DNA of 60,398 nt. Source: Candidatus Woesearchaeota archaeon (GTDB taxonomy: Archaea; Nanobdellota; Nanobdellia; Woesearchaeales; JAGVZT01). Made by a program: the position numbers and the translations under genes. A model generated the notes under the pieces. It was not told where the DNA came from. It worked only from the letters and a program-made list of their open reading frames with translations, and did not search any database. The stretch lies in NCBI GenBank assembly GCA_018302335.1, contig JAGVZT010000002.1, positions 1 through 60,398 on the forward strand, in the 5' to 3' direction. Shown here piece by piece: positions 24,292 to 32,533 of this stretch. Positions within the stretch are counted from its first letter, which is position 1. Every line of letters starts with the position of its first letter.

Positions 24292-25608
24292 ATGTTCGGC
24301 ATTCTCAAGAAGAACCTCCAGGGCATCATCCGCAGGTTCACGGGCAAGGCTGAAGAGCCGCCTGCCGGGGTGCAGAAACTCGCGGAATCTCCTGAGACGT
24401 CATCGGCCGTGCCGCCTCCGGCCGAACTGAAGCCCGAAGTGATTCGCAAGCCGGAGCCGCCCAAGCGCGAAGCGCATCCCGCGGTCACCAAGCGTCCGGA
24501 AGCCCGCATCGAACGGCTTGCACCGCGCCCCGAGATGCCTGAACAGCCATCGGCCGCGCAGCGTCCCGAAATGCGCAGGCCTGCAGAGACTCTGCGACCG
24601 GAGCGCGAGCATCCGGCGCAACCGACCGTGATGCCCGCGCATCCCGCAGCGGAGAAGCTCTCGGAAGTGCAGCCCGCGGAAATCGCGCTCCCTCGCGTCG
24701 AACGCCCGGAACCCCCGAAGCGCTCCCTGCTGGACAAGGTCCGGGAGCGCATCGCCACCACCACGCTCTCGAAAGAGGATTTCTCGAAACTGTTCGACGA
24801 GATGGAGATGGCGCTGCTGGAGAGCAGCGTCGCGCTCGAGGTCGTCGAGCGCATCCGCGCGGACCTGGAGCGGCAGCTCGTCGGCGTCCCGCTGCCTCGC
24901 GGAGGGCTGGAGCGCGCGGTGCGCCAGGCGCTCTCGAAGAGCGTCTCCGGGCTCTTCGTGCAATCCCCCGGGCTGCTGCAGCGGATTCTCACGCTCGCGG
25001 AGAAGAAAAAGCCTGTGGTGGTGCTCTTCGTCGGCGTGAACGGCAGCGGCAAGACCACCACGGTGGCGAAGGTCGCGAAGCTCCTGAAGGAACGCGGGAA
25101 GAGCTGCGTGCTCGCCGCCGCGGACACCTTCCGCGCCGCCGCCATCAACCAGCTGGAGGAGCACGCGAACCGCATCGGCGTGCGGCTGGTGAAGCATGAT
25201 TACGGCGCTGACCCGGCCGCTGTCGCGTTCGACGCCATCCGCCACGCCGAAGCGAAGGACATCGACGTGGTGCTCATCGACACCTCTGGCAGGATGCACA
25301 ACAAGGCCAACCTCATGGAGGAGATGCGCAAGATCCTCCGCGTGACGAAACCGGACCTCAAGGTCTTCGTCGGCGAAGCCACCACCGGAAACGACGCGGT
25401 CGAGCAGGCCAGGGCCTTCAACGACGCGGTCGACCTCGACGGCATCGTCCTCGCCAAGGCCGACGTCGACGAGAAGGGCGGCGCGTCCATCTCCGTCTCC
25501 TTCGTGACCGGCAAGCCGATTCTCGCCCTGGGCACCGGACAGGGCTACGACGACCTGGCGGACTTCGACCTGGGCCACCTGCTCGATGCGCTCGGCCTGA
25601 GCCAATAA
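24292..25608 (+). CDS. ftsY: Signal recognition particle receptor FtsY
   Basis: 438-residue SRP receptor GTPase. A long Pro/Glu/Arg-rich linker (about 20-145) precedes the N domain (about 146-235) and the G domain: G1 GVNGSGKT (248-255), ADTFRAAAINQLEEHA, G3 DTSGRMHNK, and a C-terminal ALGTGQGYDDLADF. It docks the SRP-ribosome complex at the membrane. G3 has DTSGR where DTAGR is usual. The poorly conserved acidic/proline linker is typical of FtsY A-domains. Confidence 0.95.
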   Translation: MFGILKKNLQGIIRRFTGKAEEPPAGVQKLAESPETSSAVPPPAELKPEVIRKPEPPKREAHPAVTKRPEARIERLAPRPEMPEQPSAAQRPEMRRPAETLRPEREHPAQPTVMPAHPAAEKLSEVQPAEIALPRVERPEPPKRSLLDKVRERIATTTLSKEDFSKLFDEMEMALLESSVALEVVERIRADLERQLVGVPLPRGGLERAVRQALSKSVSGLFVQSPGLLQRILTLAEKKKPVVVLFVGVNGSGKTTTVAKVAKLLKERGKSCVLAAADTFRAAAINQLEEHANRIGVRLVKHDYGADPAAVAFDAIRHAEAKDIDVVLIDTSGRMHNKANLMEEMRKILRVTKPDLKVFVGEATTGNDAVEQARAFNDAVDLDGIVLAKADVDEKGGASISVSFVTGKPILALGTGQGYDDLADFDLGHLLDALGLSQ

Positions 25609-25616
25609 ACTGGATT

Positions 25617-25643
25617 AATTTACCTACTTAAAAGAGGTAAATT
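25617..25643. promoter_or_regulatory. 9-bp inverted repeat over the promoter of the 25672 gene
   Basis: AATTTACCT (25617-25625) and AGGTAAATT (25635-25643) flank ACTTAAAAG. The right arm overlaps the TATA-like AAATTTATAG (about 25639-25648). It could be an operator, or a terminator for ftsY. Confidence 0.5.
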
Positions 25644-25671
25644 TATAGACACAGATACCCTCTCAACATGC

Positions 25672-26361
25672 ATGGACGACGTCAGACCATGCGGAACGGG
25701 CAAGGCGCTGCTGGAGGAGGGCAAGAGCATGGAGAAGCGCAGGCCCGGATGGGGACGAGACTATATCGAGTGCGCCGTCCAGGAGCTGCGCGCGTATCTC
25801 CGACTCTTTCCGAACGCGGAGAGTACGAAAGACCTCTCTCGTGCCTATGACGCGCTCATCACCTTCTCGGCGATTGACGCCCCGGCACAGAGCATGCGGC
25901 TCCAGCAGGAGCGGGCAGCATTCCTCGGGAGCCTCAGTCCGGGGCGAGTCTCCGAGAACGGCCGGTATATCGAGGAGGTCCGCAATGCTCTGGAGAGAGG
26001 CACGACTCTCCCTGGCATGCAGTTGGCTGACCGCGCATCCTATCTGGCGTCGCTGGAGCAGCTGCTCGACAGCGCCGCGAGCATCGAGGACCATGGTTTC
26101 GCCCCTGAACGCAGCCCCTACGCAGGGGGAGGCGCGTTCTACGCAGCCGGTGGCATCCTGAAAATCATCCCCGAAGACCGCGGGAAGCTGGAGTTCCTCC
26201 GGGAGAACGGCTCTGCGCTGAGCGTCGCGATGCGGCAGCTCGCTGCGCAGGTGGAAAGCCCCGTCGAGGACAAGCTGCTCGACTGGTCCCTCTTCCTCAC
26301 GGAACAGCCTGCTCCGCTCACTGGCCCGGCCAGAAGCCATGACAGCAGCTACCTGCACTAG
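25672..26361 (+). CDS. Hypothetical alpha-helical protein
   Basis: 229-residue, soluble, mostly helical protein without signal peptide or recognised family. ATG 25672 lies about 28 nt after TATA-like AAATTTATAG; an internal ATG at codon 20 (MEKRRPGWGRDY) is an alternative start. The promoter carries a 9-bp inverted repeat. The end overlaps the convergent GfcR-like gene by four bases. Architecture and promoter style resemble other orphan genes here (3887, 34586-36067, 49748-50389, 55008-56336), but I see no sequence similarity between them. Confidence 0.5.
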   Translation: MDDVRPCGTGKALLEEGKSMEKRRPGWGRDYIECAVQELRAYLRLFPNAESTKDLSRAYDALITFSAIDAPAQSMRLQQERAAFLGSLSPGRVSENGRYIEEVRNALERGTTLPGMQLADRASYLASLEQLLDSAASIEDHGFAPERSPYAGGGAFYAAGGILKIIPEDRGKLEFLRENGSALSVAMRQLAAQVESPVEDKLLDWSLFLTEQPAPLTGPARSHDSSYLH

Positions 26362-27068
26362 TCGCGTATGACGCGGATGGCATGCACCGGGCAGGTGAAC
26401 TGCTCGCGCAGCGCTGCCAGCGCCTCTTCGGTCATGAAAATCGCGAACACTCCTGCGACGCGGGAGCGGGTCTGCTCGCAGAGGTCGCGCAGCGCGGAGA
26501 CCGTCGAGCCGCTGCGGATGACGTCATCGACGATGAGGACGTGGTCGCTCTTGCCCAGCAGGTTCTCGGGGAGGAAGAGCGGCATGGTCCTGGGCATCGC
26601 TCCCGCGGTCCGGGAGGCGAGCAGGTTGCCCTTGGTGATCTCCTGGGAGTTCTTGGCGTAGACCGCGCGGCAGCCGAACGCATCGGCCATCTTGATGGCG
26701 AGCGCGATGCCGTCCGAGGCGGCGGTGAGGACCTTGTCCACATTGGGCTCAAAGAGCCCGCTGGCCTTGTGCGCGATGAGCGCGAGCAGGAAATTGTTGG
26801 TCAGGATGGAGATGGTGACGCGGTACTTGTTCTCCGGCAGCAGGCTCATCTCGTCAATCATCTTGTCGAAATAGGTCTGGTAGAAGTAATCGATGATCTC
26901 CTGGGCGCGCTCCTCCCGAGGCAGGACATAGCCGTTGACGTAGCGGTTGATGACCCCTATCGGAAGCTTCAGTTCCCGGGAAAGGGAGCGGAAGGTCCTC
27001 TCCTCTTTCAGGGCCTTGAGGCAGTCTATCGCAAGGAGCTTCCTCTTGGCGGTGCTGAGCCCCTCCAT
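26358..27068 (-). CDS. GfcR-like transcriptional regulator (HTH plus phosphoribosyltransferase)
   Basis: 236-residue protein with an N-terminal HTH (RTFRSLSRELKLPIGVINRY) and a phosphoribosyltransferase domain whose PRPP loop reads VLIVDDVIRSGSTVSALRDL. This is the architecture of archaeal GfcR-type regulators, which bind a phosphosugar-like ligand and control sugar-degradation genes in haloarchaea. ATG 27068 was chosen over GTG 27074 because TATA-like ATTTAAAT is about 25 nt upstream. It is encoded alone, so targets cannot be read from context. Confidence 0.75.
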   Translation of the reverse strand: MEGLSTAKRKLLAIDCLKALKEERTFRSLSRELKLPIGVINRYVNGYVLPREERAQEIIDYFYQTYFDKMIDEMSLLPENKYRVTISILTNNFLLALIAHKASGLFEPNVDKVLTAASDGIALAIKMADAFGCRAVYAKNSQEITKGNLLASRTAGAMPRTMPLFLPENLLGKSDHVLIVDDVIRSGSTVSALRDLCEQTRSRVAGVFAIFMTEEALAALREQFTCPVHAIRVIRD

Positions 27069-27147
27069 AGGCACGATTTTGGCCTAGTGGGATTTAAATC
27101 TTTTGTTTTTATACACAAATATGGGTATTGTACAGGAGTTTGCAACG

Positions 27148-28197
27148 CTATACTGACTCAGCCATCTCCTCCCGGACCCGGGGAGCGCTGTTCCCGTACA
27201 CCACGCGGAGCATCCCGCCCAGCCGCTTGCGGTAGGGCAGCACCGGCTTCTGCATGGTGGTGAACTTCAGGAGGTTCAGCGCCTCGGGCCGGGTGAAGCG
27301 GTACTTGCCCTTGGGGTCGCTCAGAATCTGCACGAATTCCCGGACAATCACCTGCGCCCGTTTCCTTCCCTCCGGGCCCTTCCAGTATCCCCTGGGAACG
27401 TGCTTGAAGTAGTGCGGCTGGAATCCCATGTCGGGGTAGGCGAACATCGCGGCCCGGATGTGGGAATTCTTGAATCGCAGATTGAGCAGGTAGCTCAGGG
27501 AGCGGTCGTAGGGCAGGATTCTCCGCTGGAACATCCGGAAGGTGAGCCATTGGGGCATGCTGCCAATCTTCCTCTTGTGCTTCCGGTCACCCCACACCAG
27601 CAGGTCCACGAACTCCCGGAGCGCCTGCCCGGCCAGCTCCTCATTGAACTTCCCTCCCAGGAGCCACATCCCGCGGTAGTTCCGGAAGTAGTAGGGCTTC
27701 AGCTCCTTCTCGGGGTAGCAGGCCATGATGAGGTCCGCGAGGTGGCGGAAGCAGACCTTCGCGCAGCGCAGGTGATGCGCGTACAGCAGCCTGAAGGACG
27801 CCCGCTGCATCACCTCGGCAAAGGTCATGCCGAGCTTCTCCTCCAGCACATGACGGGTCAGGATGACGCAGTTGAGCCTTCCCTGCTCCCCGACAAACAT
27901 GCCAGGCGAGAAACTCTTGCGCTGCCGCGAGAACTCCTCCAGAGTCTTCACCAGGAGCCGCTTGATGAGGGGATTGAAGCGGTAGAGCTCAGGAAGCCCA
28001 CGGCCGGTACTCTTCTTGATGAGCTCGGCAAGAAGGTTATTCGTCAGCACGCTGGGCGCCCAGCGGGTCGCGGCCTCGCGCACATCCCCCTCAAGAATCC
28101 TGCTGAGGAGCTCTGCCTTCTTCGCGCGGCTGAGCCGGTAGGCATCGCCAAGAAGTTTCCCATTGTCACGCTGTCGTTGCAGCAGCAGAGTCTCCAT
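27148..28197 (-). CDS. Repeat-containing protein, two YF-x(2-4)-RG-x-W units
   Basis: 349-residue basic protein of unknown family. Two ~50-residue units resemble each other: one with IMACYPEKELKPYYFRNYRG then LAGQALREFVDLL, another with MFAYPDMGFQPHYFKHVPRG then RAQVIVREFVQIL. The pattern suggests a duplicated nucleic-acid-binding fold; this is inference. Start ambiguity: an ATG at 28221 is only about 10 nt from the centre of TATA-like CTTAAATATATT (28226-28237), too close for a transcript start; ATG 28197 is preferred, with a short G-rich leader. Confidence 0.5.
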   Translation of the reverse strand: METLLLQRQRDNGKLLGDAYRLSRAKKAELLSRILEGDVREAATRWAPSVLTNNLLAELIKKSTGRGLPELYRFNPLIKRLLVKTLEEFSRQRKSFSPGMFVGEQGRLNCVILTRHVLEEKLGMTFAEVMQRASFRLLYAHHLRCAKVCFRHLADLIMACYPEKELKPYYFRNYRGMWLLGGKFNEELAGQALREFVDLLVWGDRKHKRKIGSMPQWLTFRMFQRRILPYDRSLSYLLNLRFKNSHIRAAMFAYPDMGFQPHYFKHVPRGYWKGPEGRKRAQVIVREFVQILSDPKGKYRFTRPEALNLLKFTTMQKPVLPYRKRLGGMLRVVYGNSAPRVREEMAESV

Positions 28198-28232
28198 CTT
28201 CCCCCCCTGAATCTTAACCATAGTGAATATAT

Positions 28233-29390
28233 TTAAGGTTTGTGGTACTCCAGCAGCAGGAGCTGCTGCCAGAGATAGCCGTCCTTCTCCACCAACGAAT
28301 CGCGAAGGTGCGACTGCCACTGCGCGTCGGTGAGGAACTCATAGACCTTCACCGGAACGCGCTTGGTGAAGAGCAGCCTGCGCTCAAGACCGGAATCCAG
28401 AGCGACAGCATCGGCTGCGGCGAGCGCGTCAAAGGCGAGGGAAGAGACATTGAGGAGCAATCTTCCTCCCGGCGCGAGGAACTGGTGCGCATTCCTGATG
28501 AGCTTCTCGAAGAGCTGCGTGCCTTCGAAGTGCGCGCTGTTCTCAAAGGGAAAGCATGCTCCTGGCTCGGCGCGGGCAGGCCTCGGGAGATAGGGCGGGT
28601 TGCAGGCGACGAAATCGAAGGGCTCTCGCCGAGAGTGCTCGTCCAGGGCGGCCATGCCTTCCCCTACCTGAGTAGTCATGCTAAGGTACGAGCCGCTCAT
28701 GGTCTCGCGCGCGCACGTGATGGCGATTGGATTCAGGTCCGCCAGGAGCAGGTGGCTGGTGCTCACGCTGTCCACCAGGTAGCGTGCGATGGCGGCATTC
28801 GCGCAGCCGATTTCCGCCGCGTTCCTGATATGGTCGAGCTGCTCGCTTTCGATAATCACTTTCGCGGCCAGCCGGAAGAGGTCGGTATCGATGCTCGGAC
28901 TCCACACGCTCGGGTATTTCTCGGTGTCCATCCTGGTGGCCGTGCGGTCGAAGATGTTCACCCTGAGCGGGTCTTCCAGCAGGTAATTGAGCACGTCAGG
29001 ATGGCGCTGCTCGCGATAGATGCGCTGCCTGTCCGCCATGAGGACGGCATCCTCCACGCTCGAGACTCGCAGGGCGAGCTGCTCAGGAACACGGGGCCTG
29101 CCATTCGACCGGAAATCGTTGAAACGGGAAAGCAGCTCCGCGCCGTCAAGACTCTGCCTGCTGCGGTAGTCCTCGCTGAAGAGCGTTACCTCTCCACGGT
29201 CCGCATAGGCCGCGAGACGCTCCCAGCTGCTGCCGTACACCTGCGCAAGACGCGTCCCCTGGCAGGAAAGCGTCTGGTCGAGCCTCGCCTCGGGGACGGA
29301 GTCCGCCGCATCACGGAGCGAAGCAGGCTGCGGTTTCCGGTATGCCTCCAGCAGCTCCCCGAGGTTGGCCGGCTGGAGTTCAAATATCAT
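28233..29390 (-). CDS. SAM-dependent methyltransferase (HemK/PrmC-like NPPY)
   Basis: 385-residue protein. Residues about 165-385 form a class I methyltransferase: motif I-like EIGCANAAI (193-201), an acidic LLLADLNP at the end of strand 2, and catalytic NPPY (264-267), as in enzymes that methylate Gln/Asn side-chain or base amide/amino nitrogens. The first ~165 residues are an extension I do not recognise. ATG 29390 follows TATA-like CTTAAAAG (29413-29420) by about 25 nt. The target is unknown. Confidence 0.75.
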   Translation of the reverse strand: MIFELQPANLGELLEAYRKPQPASLRDAADSVPEARLDQTLSCQGTRLAQVYGSSWERLAAYADRGEVTLFSEDYRSRQSLDGAELLSRFNDFRSNGRPRVPEQLALRVSSVEDAVLMADRQRIYREQRHPDVLNYLLEDPLRVNIFDRTATRMDTEKYPSVWSPSIDTDLFRLAAKVIIESEQLDHIRNAAEIGCANAAIARYLVDSVSTSHLLLADLNPIAITCARETMSGSYLSMTTQVGEGMAALDEHSRREPFDFVACNPPYLPRPARAEPGACFPFENSAHFEGTQLFEKLIRNAHQFLAPGGRLLLNVSSLAFDALAAADAVALDSGLERRLLFTKRVPVKVYEFLTDAQWQSHLRDSLVEKDGYLWQQLLLLEYHKP

Positions 29391-29464
29391 GGCAAAAGGG
29401 AACCTCAGTCCGCTTAAAAGCCTTCGGTCGCAGCGTTTTTAAAGCGGCCGGCGCTCCTCCAGCC

Positions 29465-30436
29465 GTGCTACTCGGCATAGAATCAACTGCGCACACCTTC
29501 GGGGTGGGGATTGTCCACAGAGGCAAGGTGCTCGCGAACGAGAAGTCCTCCTACACCACGCAGGAAGGCGGCATCATCCCCTGGGACGCTGCCCAGCATC
29601 ACGTGGACAACTGCGCCGAGGTCGCCGCTGCGGCGCTCGCCAAGGCCAAAGTGAATCCGAAGGAGCTGACGGGCATCGCCTTCTCCCAGGGGCCGGGCAT
29701 CGGCCATTCCCTCCGCATCGGGGCGCTCGCCGCGCGCTGCCTGGCCCGGACGCTCGGCATCCCTCTCGTGGGGGTGAACCACTGCATCGCCCACCTCGAG
29801 ATAGGGAAGCAACTGACGGGAATGGCAGACCCGGTGCTGCTCTACGTGTCAGGCGGCAACACCCAGGTCATCGCCTGCGATGCGGGGAAGTACCGCATCT
29901 TCGGGGAGACGCTGGACATCGGCATCGGCAATCTTCTCGACGCCTACGCGAGGCACCTCGGCCTCGGATTCCCGGGCGGGCCGAAGATAGCTGCCCTTGC
30001 CGCATCAGGAAAGAAGTTCGTCGCCCTGCCCTATGTGGTGAAGGGCATGGACCTGTCATTCGGGGGGCTCCTGACGCACATGAAGCGCATCTCCGGGGGA
30101 GAGCACGCCCGCGAGGACCTGTGCTACTCGCTGCAAGAGACCGTGTTCGCGATGTGCTGCGAAGTGTCGGAACGTGCGATGGCGCATGCCCAGAAGGGCG
30201 AGCTCGTGCTCGGCGGAGGCGTCGGGTGCAACACCCGCCTGCAGGAGATGTGCAGGGTGATGTGCGAGGACCGCGGGGCGCGCGCGGCGTGGCCCGCGAA
30301 CGAGTTCCTCGTGGACAACGGGGCGATGATTGCGCTGCTCGGCGAGAAGATGCTCGCCGCGGGGCTCAGCACGCCGCTGGAGAAGAGCGTCATCCTGCCG
30401 TACCAGCGGACAGACGAGGTCGAGGTCACGTGGTGA
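29465..30436 (+). CDS. kae1: tRNA N6-threonylcarbamoyladenosine synthase subunit Kae1
   Basis: 323-residue Kae1/OSGEP-type ASKHA protein that with Bud32, Cgi121 and Pcc1 installs t6A37 on ANN-decoding tRNAs. Seen: LGIESTAHTFGVGIV, metal-binding His in NHCIAHLEIG, LLYVSGGNTQVIA, and ELVLGGGVGCNTRLQEMC. There is no C-terminal kinase, so it is not the fused Kae1-Bud32 form. GTG 29465 is about 25 nt after TATA-like TTTTTAAAG (29436-29444); the longer frame runs through the promoter. The stop end overlaps the convergent coiled-coil gene by 11 bases. Confidence 0.93.
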   Translation: MLLGIESTAHTFGVGIVHRGKVLANEKSSYTTQEGGIIPWDAAQHHVDNCAEVAAAALAKAKVNPKELTGIAFSQGPGIGHSLRIGALAARCLARTLGIPLVGVNHCIAHLEIGKQLTGMADPVLLYVSGGNTQVIACDAGKYRIFGETLDIGIGNLLDAYARHLGLGFPGGPKIAALAASGKKFVALPYVVKGMDLSFGGLLTHMKRISGGEHAREDLCYSLQETVFAMCCEVSERAMAHAQKGELVLGGGVGCNTRLQEMCRVMCEDRGARAAWPANEFLVDNGAMIALLGEKMLAAGLSTPLEKSVILPYQRTDEVEVTW

Positions 30437-30833
30437 TGTATCTCCGGTGCCTCCCCTGAAGGCTCTGCTCCACCACTCCCAGGCGATGCTCCACCACGCC
30501 TAGCCTGGTATCCATCCCTCCGATACGAGCGCTCAGCCCGCGAAGTTCGGCTCCAATCTCATCCAGTCGTCTTGCGACCTCGTCGAAGCGTCGGTCCACC
30601 TCATTGAAGCGCTCGTCGAAGCGCTTCTCGAACTGCTCGAACCTGCCGCCCAGCTTGGACAGTCCACGATGCACCGCGATGCCGTGCCCGATCAGCCCGG
30701 TGACAAGCGCGACCAGCAGACTCTCCGTCTGCCAGCTCCCGCCGAACAGCTTGCGCAGGAGCTGGAACGCGACGAGCGCGTACGCCAGGAATGCGATTGC
30801 GTACATCACCCAGCGCACCCAGTCGTCGCGCAT
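30426..30833 (-). CDS. Membrane protein with C-terminal coiled coil
   Basis: 135 residues: two N-terminal membrane helices (about 8-28 and 38-54) followed by ~75 residues of heptad coiled coil (FEQFEKRFDERFNEVDRRFD, then repeated RLGVVEHRLGVVEQSL). Such proteins often oligomerise at the membrane. It begins directly after the stop of a 29-residue membrane micropeptide (30834-30923) and shares its promoter. Confidence 0.6.
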   Translation of the reverse strand: MRDDWVRWVMYAIAFLAYALVAFQLLRKLFGGSWQTESLLVALVTGLIGHGIAVHRGLSKLGGRFEQFEKRFDERFNEVDRRFDEVARRLDEIGAELRGLSARIGGMDTRLGVVEHRLGVVEQSLQGRHRRYITT

Positions 30834-30923
30834 TCAGCCGCCCCGCAGCAGGGTGATGAGATAGAGGACCAGCAGCACGATGAGCACGCTTCCGACGATG
30901 GTGAGCGGGTCGAATCGTGGCAT
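30834..30923 (-). CDS. 29-residue single-span membrane micropeptide
   Basis: ATG 30923 opens a 30-codon frame: MPRFDPLTIVGSVLIVLLVL then YLITLLRGG. It is one clear transmembrane helix with a positive C-terminal end. ATG lies about 25 nt downstream of TATA-like CTTATTAAC (about 30945-30953), the only promoter for the coiled-coil gene whose ATG follows the TGA with no gap. The position and exact coupling argue that it is translated. Confidence 0.55.
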   Translation of the reverse strand: MPRFDPLTIVGSVLIVLLVLYLITLLRGG

Positions 30924-31009
30924 GCCTCACATGGAATGCACAGCGTTAATAAGGTTTTCCGGCTGCGCGCCGAAACCTTTTCGGGAGCGGCGACCAGGCG
31001 AGCGCAGGG

Positions 31010-31074
31010 CCGGCCGCGCGGCGGAGAATCTCCGGGACTCCGGAAATCCGTGGCTCCTCGGACCTTGCGGTCGG
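31010..31074 (+). repeat. Dispersed CGGCCG-ended repeat, copy 6
   Basis: CCGGCCGCGCGGCGGAGAAT, CTCCGGGACTCCGGAAATCC, then a divergent right end finishing TTGCGGTCGG. It lies between divergent promoters. Confidence 0.7.
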
Positions 31075-31137
31075 ATGATGAGGATTTTCTACGGCGTGGT
31101 AACCTTTTTAAGGCGCCTTCCAATCTCGCGGTGCAAC

Positions 31138-31211
31138 GGGGCTGTGGTCTAGCTTGGCATGATACGCGCTTGGGGTGCGCGTGATCCGGGGTTCAAATCC
31201 TCGCAGCCCCA
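31138..31211 (+). tRNA. tRNA-Pro (GGG)
   Basis: 74-nt cloverleaf: acceptor GGGGCTG/CAGCCCC, anticodon stem CGCGC/GCGCG with loop TTGGGGT giving anticodon GGG, T arm CGGGG-TTCAAAT-CCTCG, discriminator A at 31211. CCA is not encoded. TATA-like CCTTTTTAAGG lies about 27-37 nt upstream. Confidence 0.93.
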
Positions 31212-31216
31212 TTTCG

Positions 31217-31621
31217 TCAATGAAGATATCCCGGCTCGTCTTCACAACACGCGATGAACGTCTCCAGCCAGTTCTCGTCCATCACGTCCCACTGGTCGCG
31301 GTCGAAGGGCGGAGCGAGAGTGACGGGCGATGCGGCGGGAGGCGCCACGTGGTGGTAAAGGGGGCTGCGCTCCCCCAGCACCTCTTCGAGATGAGACCGC
31401 AGCCGGTCATCCGGCACGTACATCATGAAGCGCAGCACCGTCACATGGCCGGGATGCGGCATCTCCTTTCCATAGGTGCACGGCCAGAGCTCCGCGAGCC
31501 TGCCGTATTTCTCGTCGCTCTGCGCGAGCCATCGGAGGAAGCCTGCCTCGAACCCGCTCTCCGGGACGAGGTACTTGCGCTGCTCAAGACCGTTGGCCTT
31601 GTACGCCCTGCGGACGCGCAT
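31217..31621 (-). CDS. Hypothetical protein
   Basis: 134-residue soluble acidic protein with many aromatic residues and three Cys (two adjacent near the C-terminus, FIACCEDEPGYLH). No family recognised. ATG 31621 lies about 25 nt downstream of TATA-like CTTTTTATG, supporting it as a real leaderless gene. It ends six bases after the tRNA-Pro gene on the other strand. Confidence 0.5.
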   Translation of the reverse strand: MRVRRAYKANGLEQRKYLVPESGFEAGFLRWLAQSDEKYGRLAELWPCTYGKEMPHPGHVTVLRFMMYVPDDRLRSHLEEVLGERSPLYHHVAPPAASPVTLAPPFDRDQWDVMDENWLETFIACCEDEPGYLH

Positions 31622-31664
31622 GAGGGAGGGGAATGCAGCACGGCATAAAAAGCTGCCTGGGAAC

Positions 31665-31720
31665 TCGGCCGCGCAATGTCCGCGCTGGCTCGCCGGGATA
31701 CCGGATGCAATGCGGCCGCT
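31665..31720 (-). repeat. Dispersed CGGCCG-ended repeat, copy 7
   Basis: Short copy, complementary at both ends (TCGGCCGCGCAATG ... GCAATGCGGCCGC), with GGCTCGCCGGGATACCGG inside, i.e. the family core in minus orientation. Confidence 0.75.
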
Positions 31721-31963
31721 CTACGGCATCCAGCGGAGCACCACATAAATCATGAGCATCACGAACGCGAACACGAGCGCGATGGCGAGCCGGTGATGCA
31801 GTCTCTTCCGCGCCACGCGCTCCACCTCGCGGACCGAGAGCCACTGCCCATAGGCCTCCTTGAACTCCTCCGTGCTCTCGGTGTCCTCCTTCTGGATGCG
31901 CTTCGTGTCCTCTTTGGAGTAGCGGAATTCCTTCGCTCCTCCGGTGCGGCCCACTTCCGGCAT
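31721..31963 (-). CDS. Tail-anchored small membrane protein
   Basis: 80 residues: a charged N-terminal half (KEFRYSKEDTKRIQKEDTES) and one C-terminal membrane helix (AIALVFAFVMLMIYVVL), so a cytoplasmic domain held by a tail anchor. ATG 31963 uses the TATA-like CTTTATAT at 31987-31994, which read on the other strand also fits the methyltransferase gene at 32015. Function unknown. Confidence 0.55.
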   Translation of the reverse strand: MPEVGRTGGAKEFRYSKEDTKRIQKEDTESTEEFKEAYGQWLSVREVERVARKRLHHRLAIALVFAFVMLMIYVVLRWMP

Positions 31964-31986
31964 GCTTCCGGGCCGGACCGGCGGAG

Positions 31987-31994
31987 ATATAAAG
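31987..31994. promoter_or_regulatory. Single shared TATA box for two divergent genes
   Basis: ATATAAAG read rightward and CTTTATAT read leftward; the centre is about 25 nt from ATG 32015 and 27 nt from ATG 31963. No second TATA-like element lies in the 51-bp interval. Confidence 0.6.
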
Positions 31995-32014
31995 GTATCG
32001 GCCAGCGCGAAGGC

Positions 32015-32533
32015 ATGCTCACGCTACTGCTCGGGATAATCGTGATTGTTGTCGAGCTTCCGCGGCTGAGAAGAGCGGGAGGAGCGGGCGCGGACCGGGG
32101 CTCCCTCATCCTGGTACTGTGTAGCATCTTCCTGGCGCTCGGGGCAATCCTCGTCCTGCGCAGCAAGCCATCCATTGCCCGGGAACTCATCGGCAGCGCA
32201 GTCCTGCTCGCGGGATTCTCCCTGCGCACGTGGGCCATCCGCATCCTCGGCCGGCACTTCTCCGTGAAGGTCGCCCTGCAGGAGCGACACGAGCTCGTGA
32301 CCTCGGGGCCCTATGCGCTCCTACGGCATCCTGCGTACACGGGCCTCGCGCTCGAGCTGCTCGGCTTCGGCCTCGGCATCGCAGCCTGGCAGGGAGCGCT
32401 CGCGTGCCTCATCGTCGCTCCTTCCCTCGCGTACCGCATCGCAGTGGAAGAGCGGTTCCTCACGGCAGCCATGGGCGAACGCTACAAGGAATACTCTGCG
32501 AGGACAGCCCGGCTCATTCCGTGGCTGCTATGA
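32015..32533 (+). CDS. Isoprenylcysteine carboxyl methyltransferase-like membrane protein
   Basis: 172-residue membrane protein with about four to five helices and the ICMT/PEMT signature GPYALLRHPAYTGLALELLG followed by YRIAVEERFLTAAMGERYKE, the SAM-binding region of this family. It probably methylates a membrane lipid or protein terminus; substrate unknown. ATG 32015 is about 25 nt from the shared TATA box. The C-terminus overlaps the convergent glycosidase gene by 20 bases. Confidence 0.8.
   Translation: MLTLLLGIIVIVVELPRLRRAGGAGADRGSLILVLCSIFLALGAILVLRSKPSIARELIGSAVLLAGFSLRTWAIRILGRHFSVKVALQERHELVTSGPYALLRHPAYTGLALELLGFGLGIAAWQGALACLIVAPSLAYRIAVEERFLTAAMGERYKEYSARTARLIPWLL

Noticed and set aside
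29342-29464. Longer N-terminus for Kae1
   Set aside because: The extra residues run through the divergent promoter; family alignments begin at the LLGIESTAHTFG region and GTG 29465 fits the TATA spacing.
29465-30436. Fused Kae1-Bud32
   Set aside because: The frame ends after the ASKHA domain at 323 residues; no kinase motifs follow.
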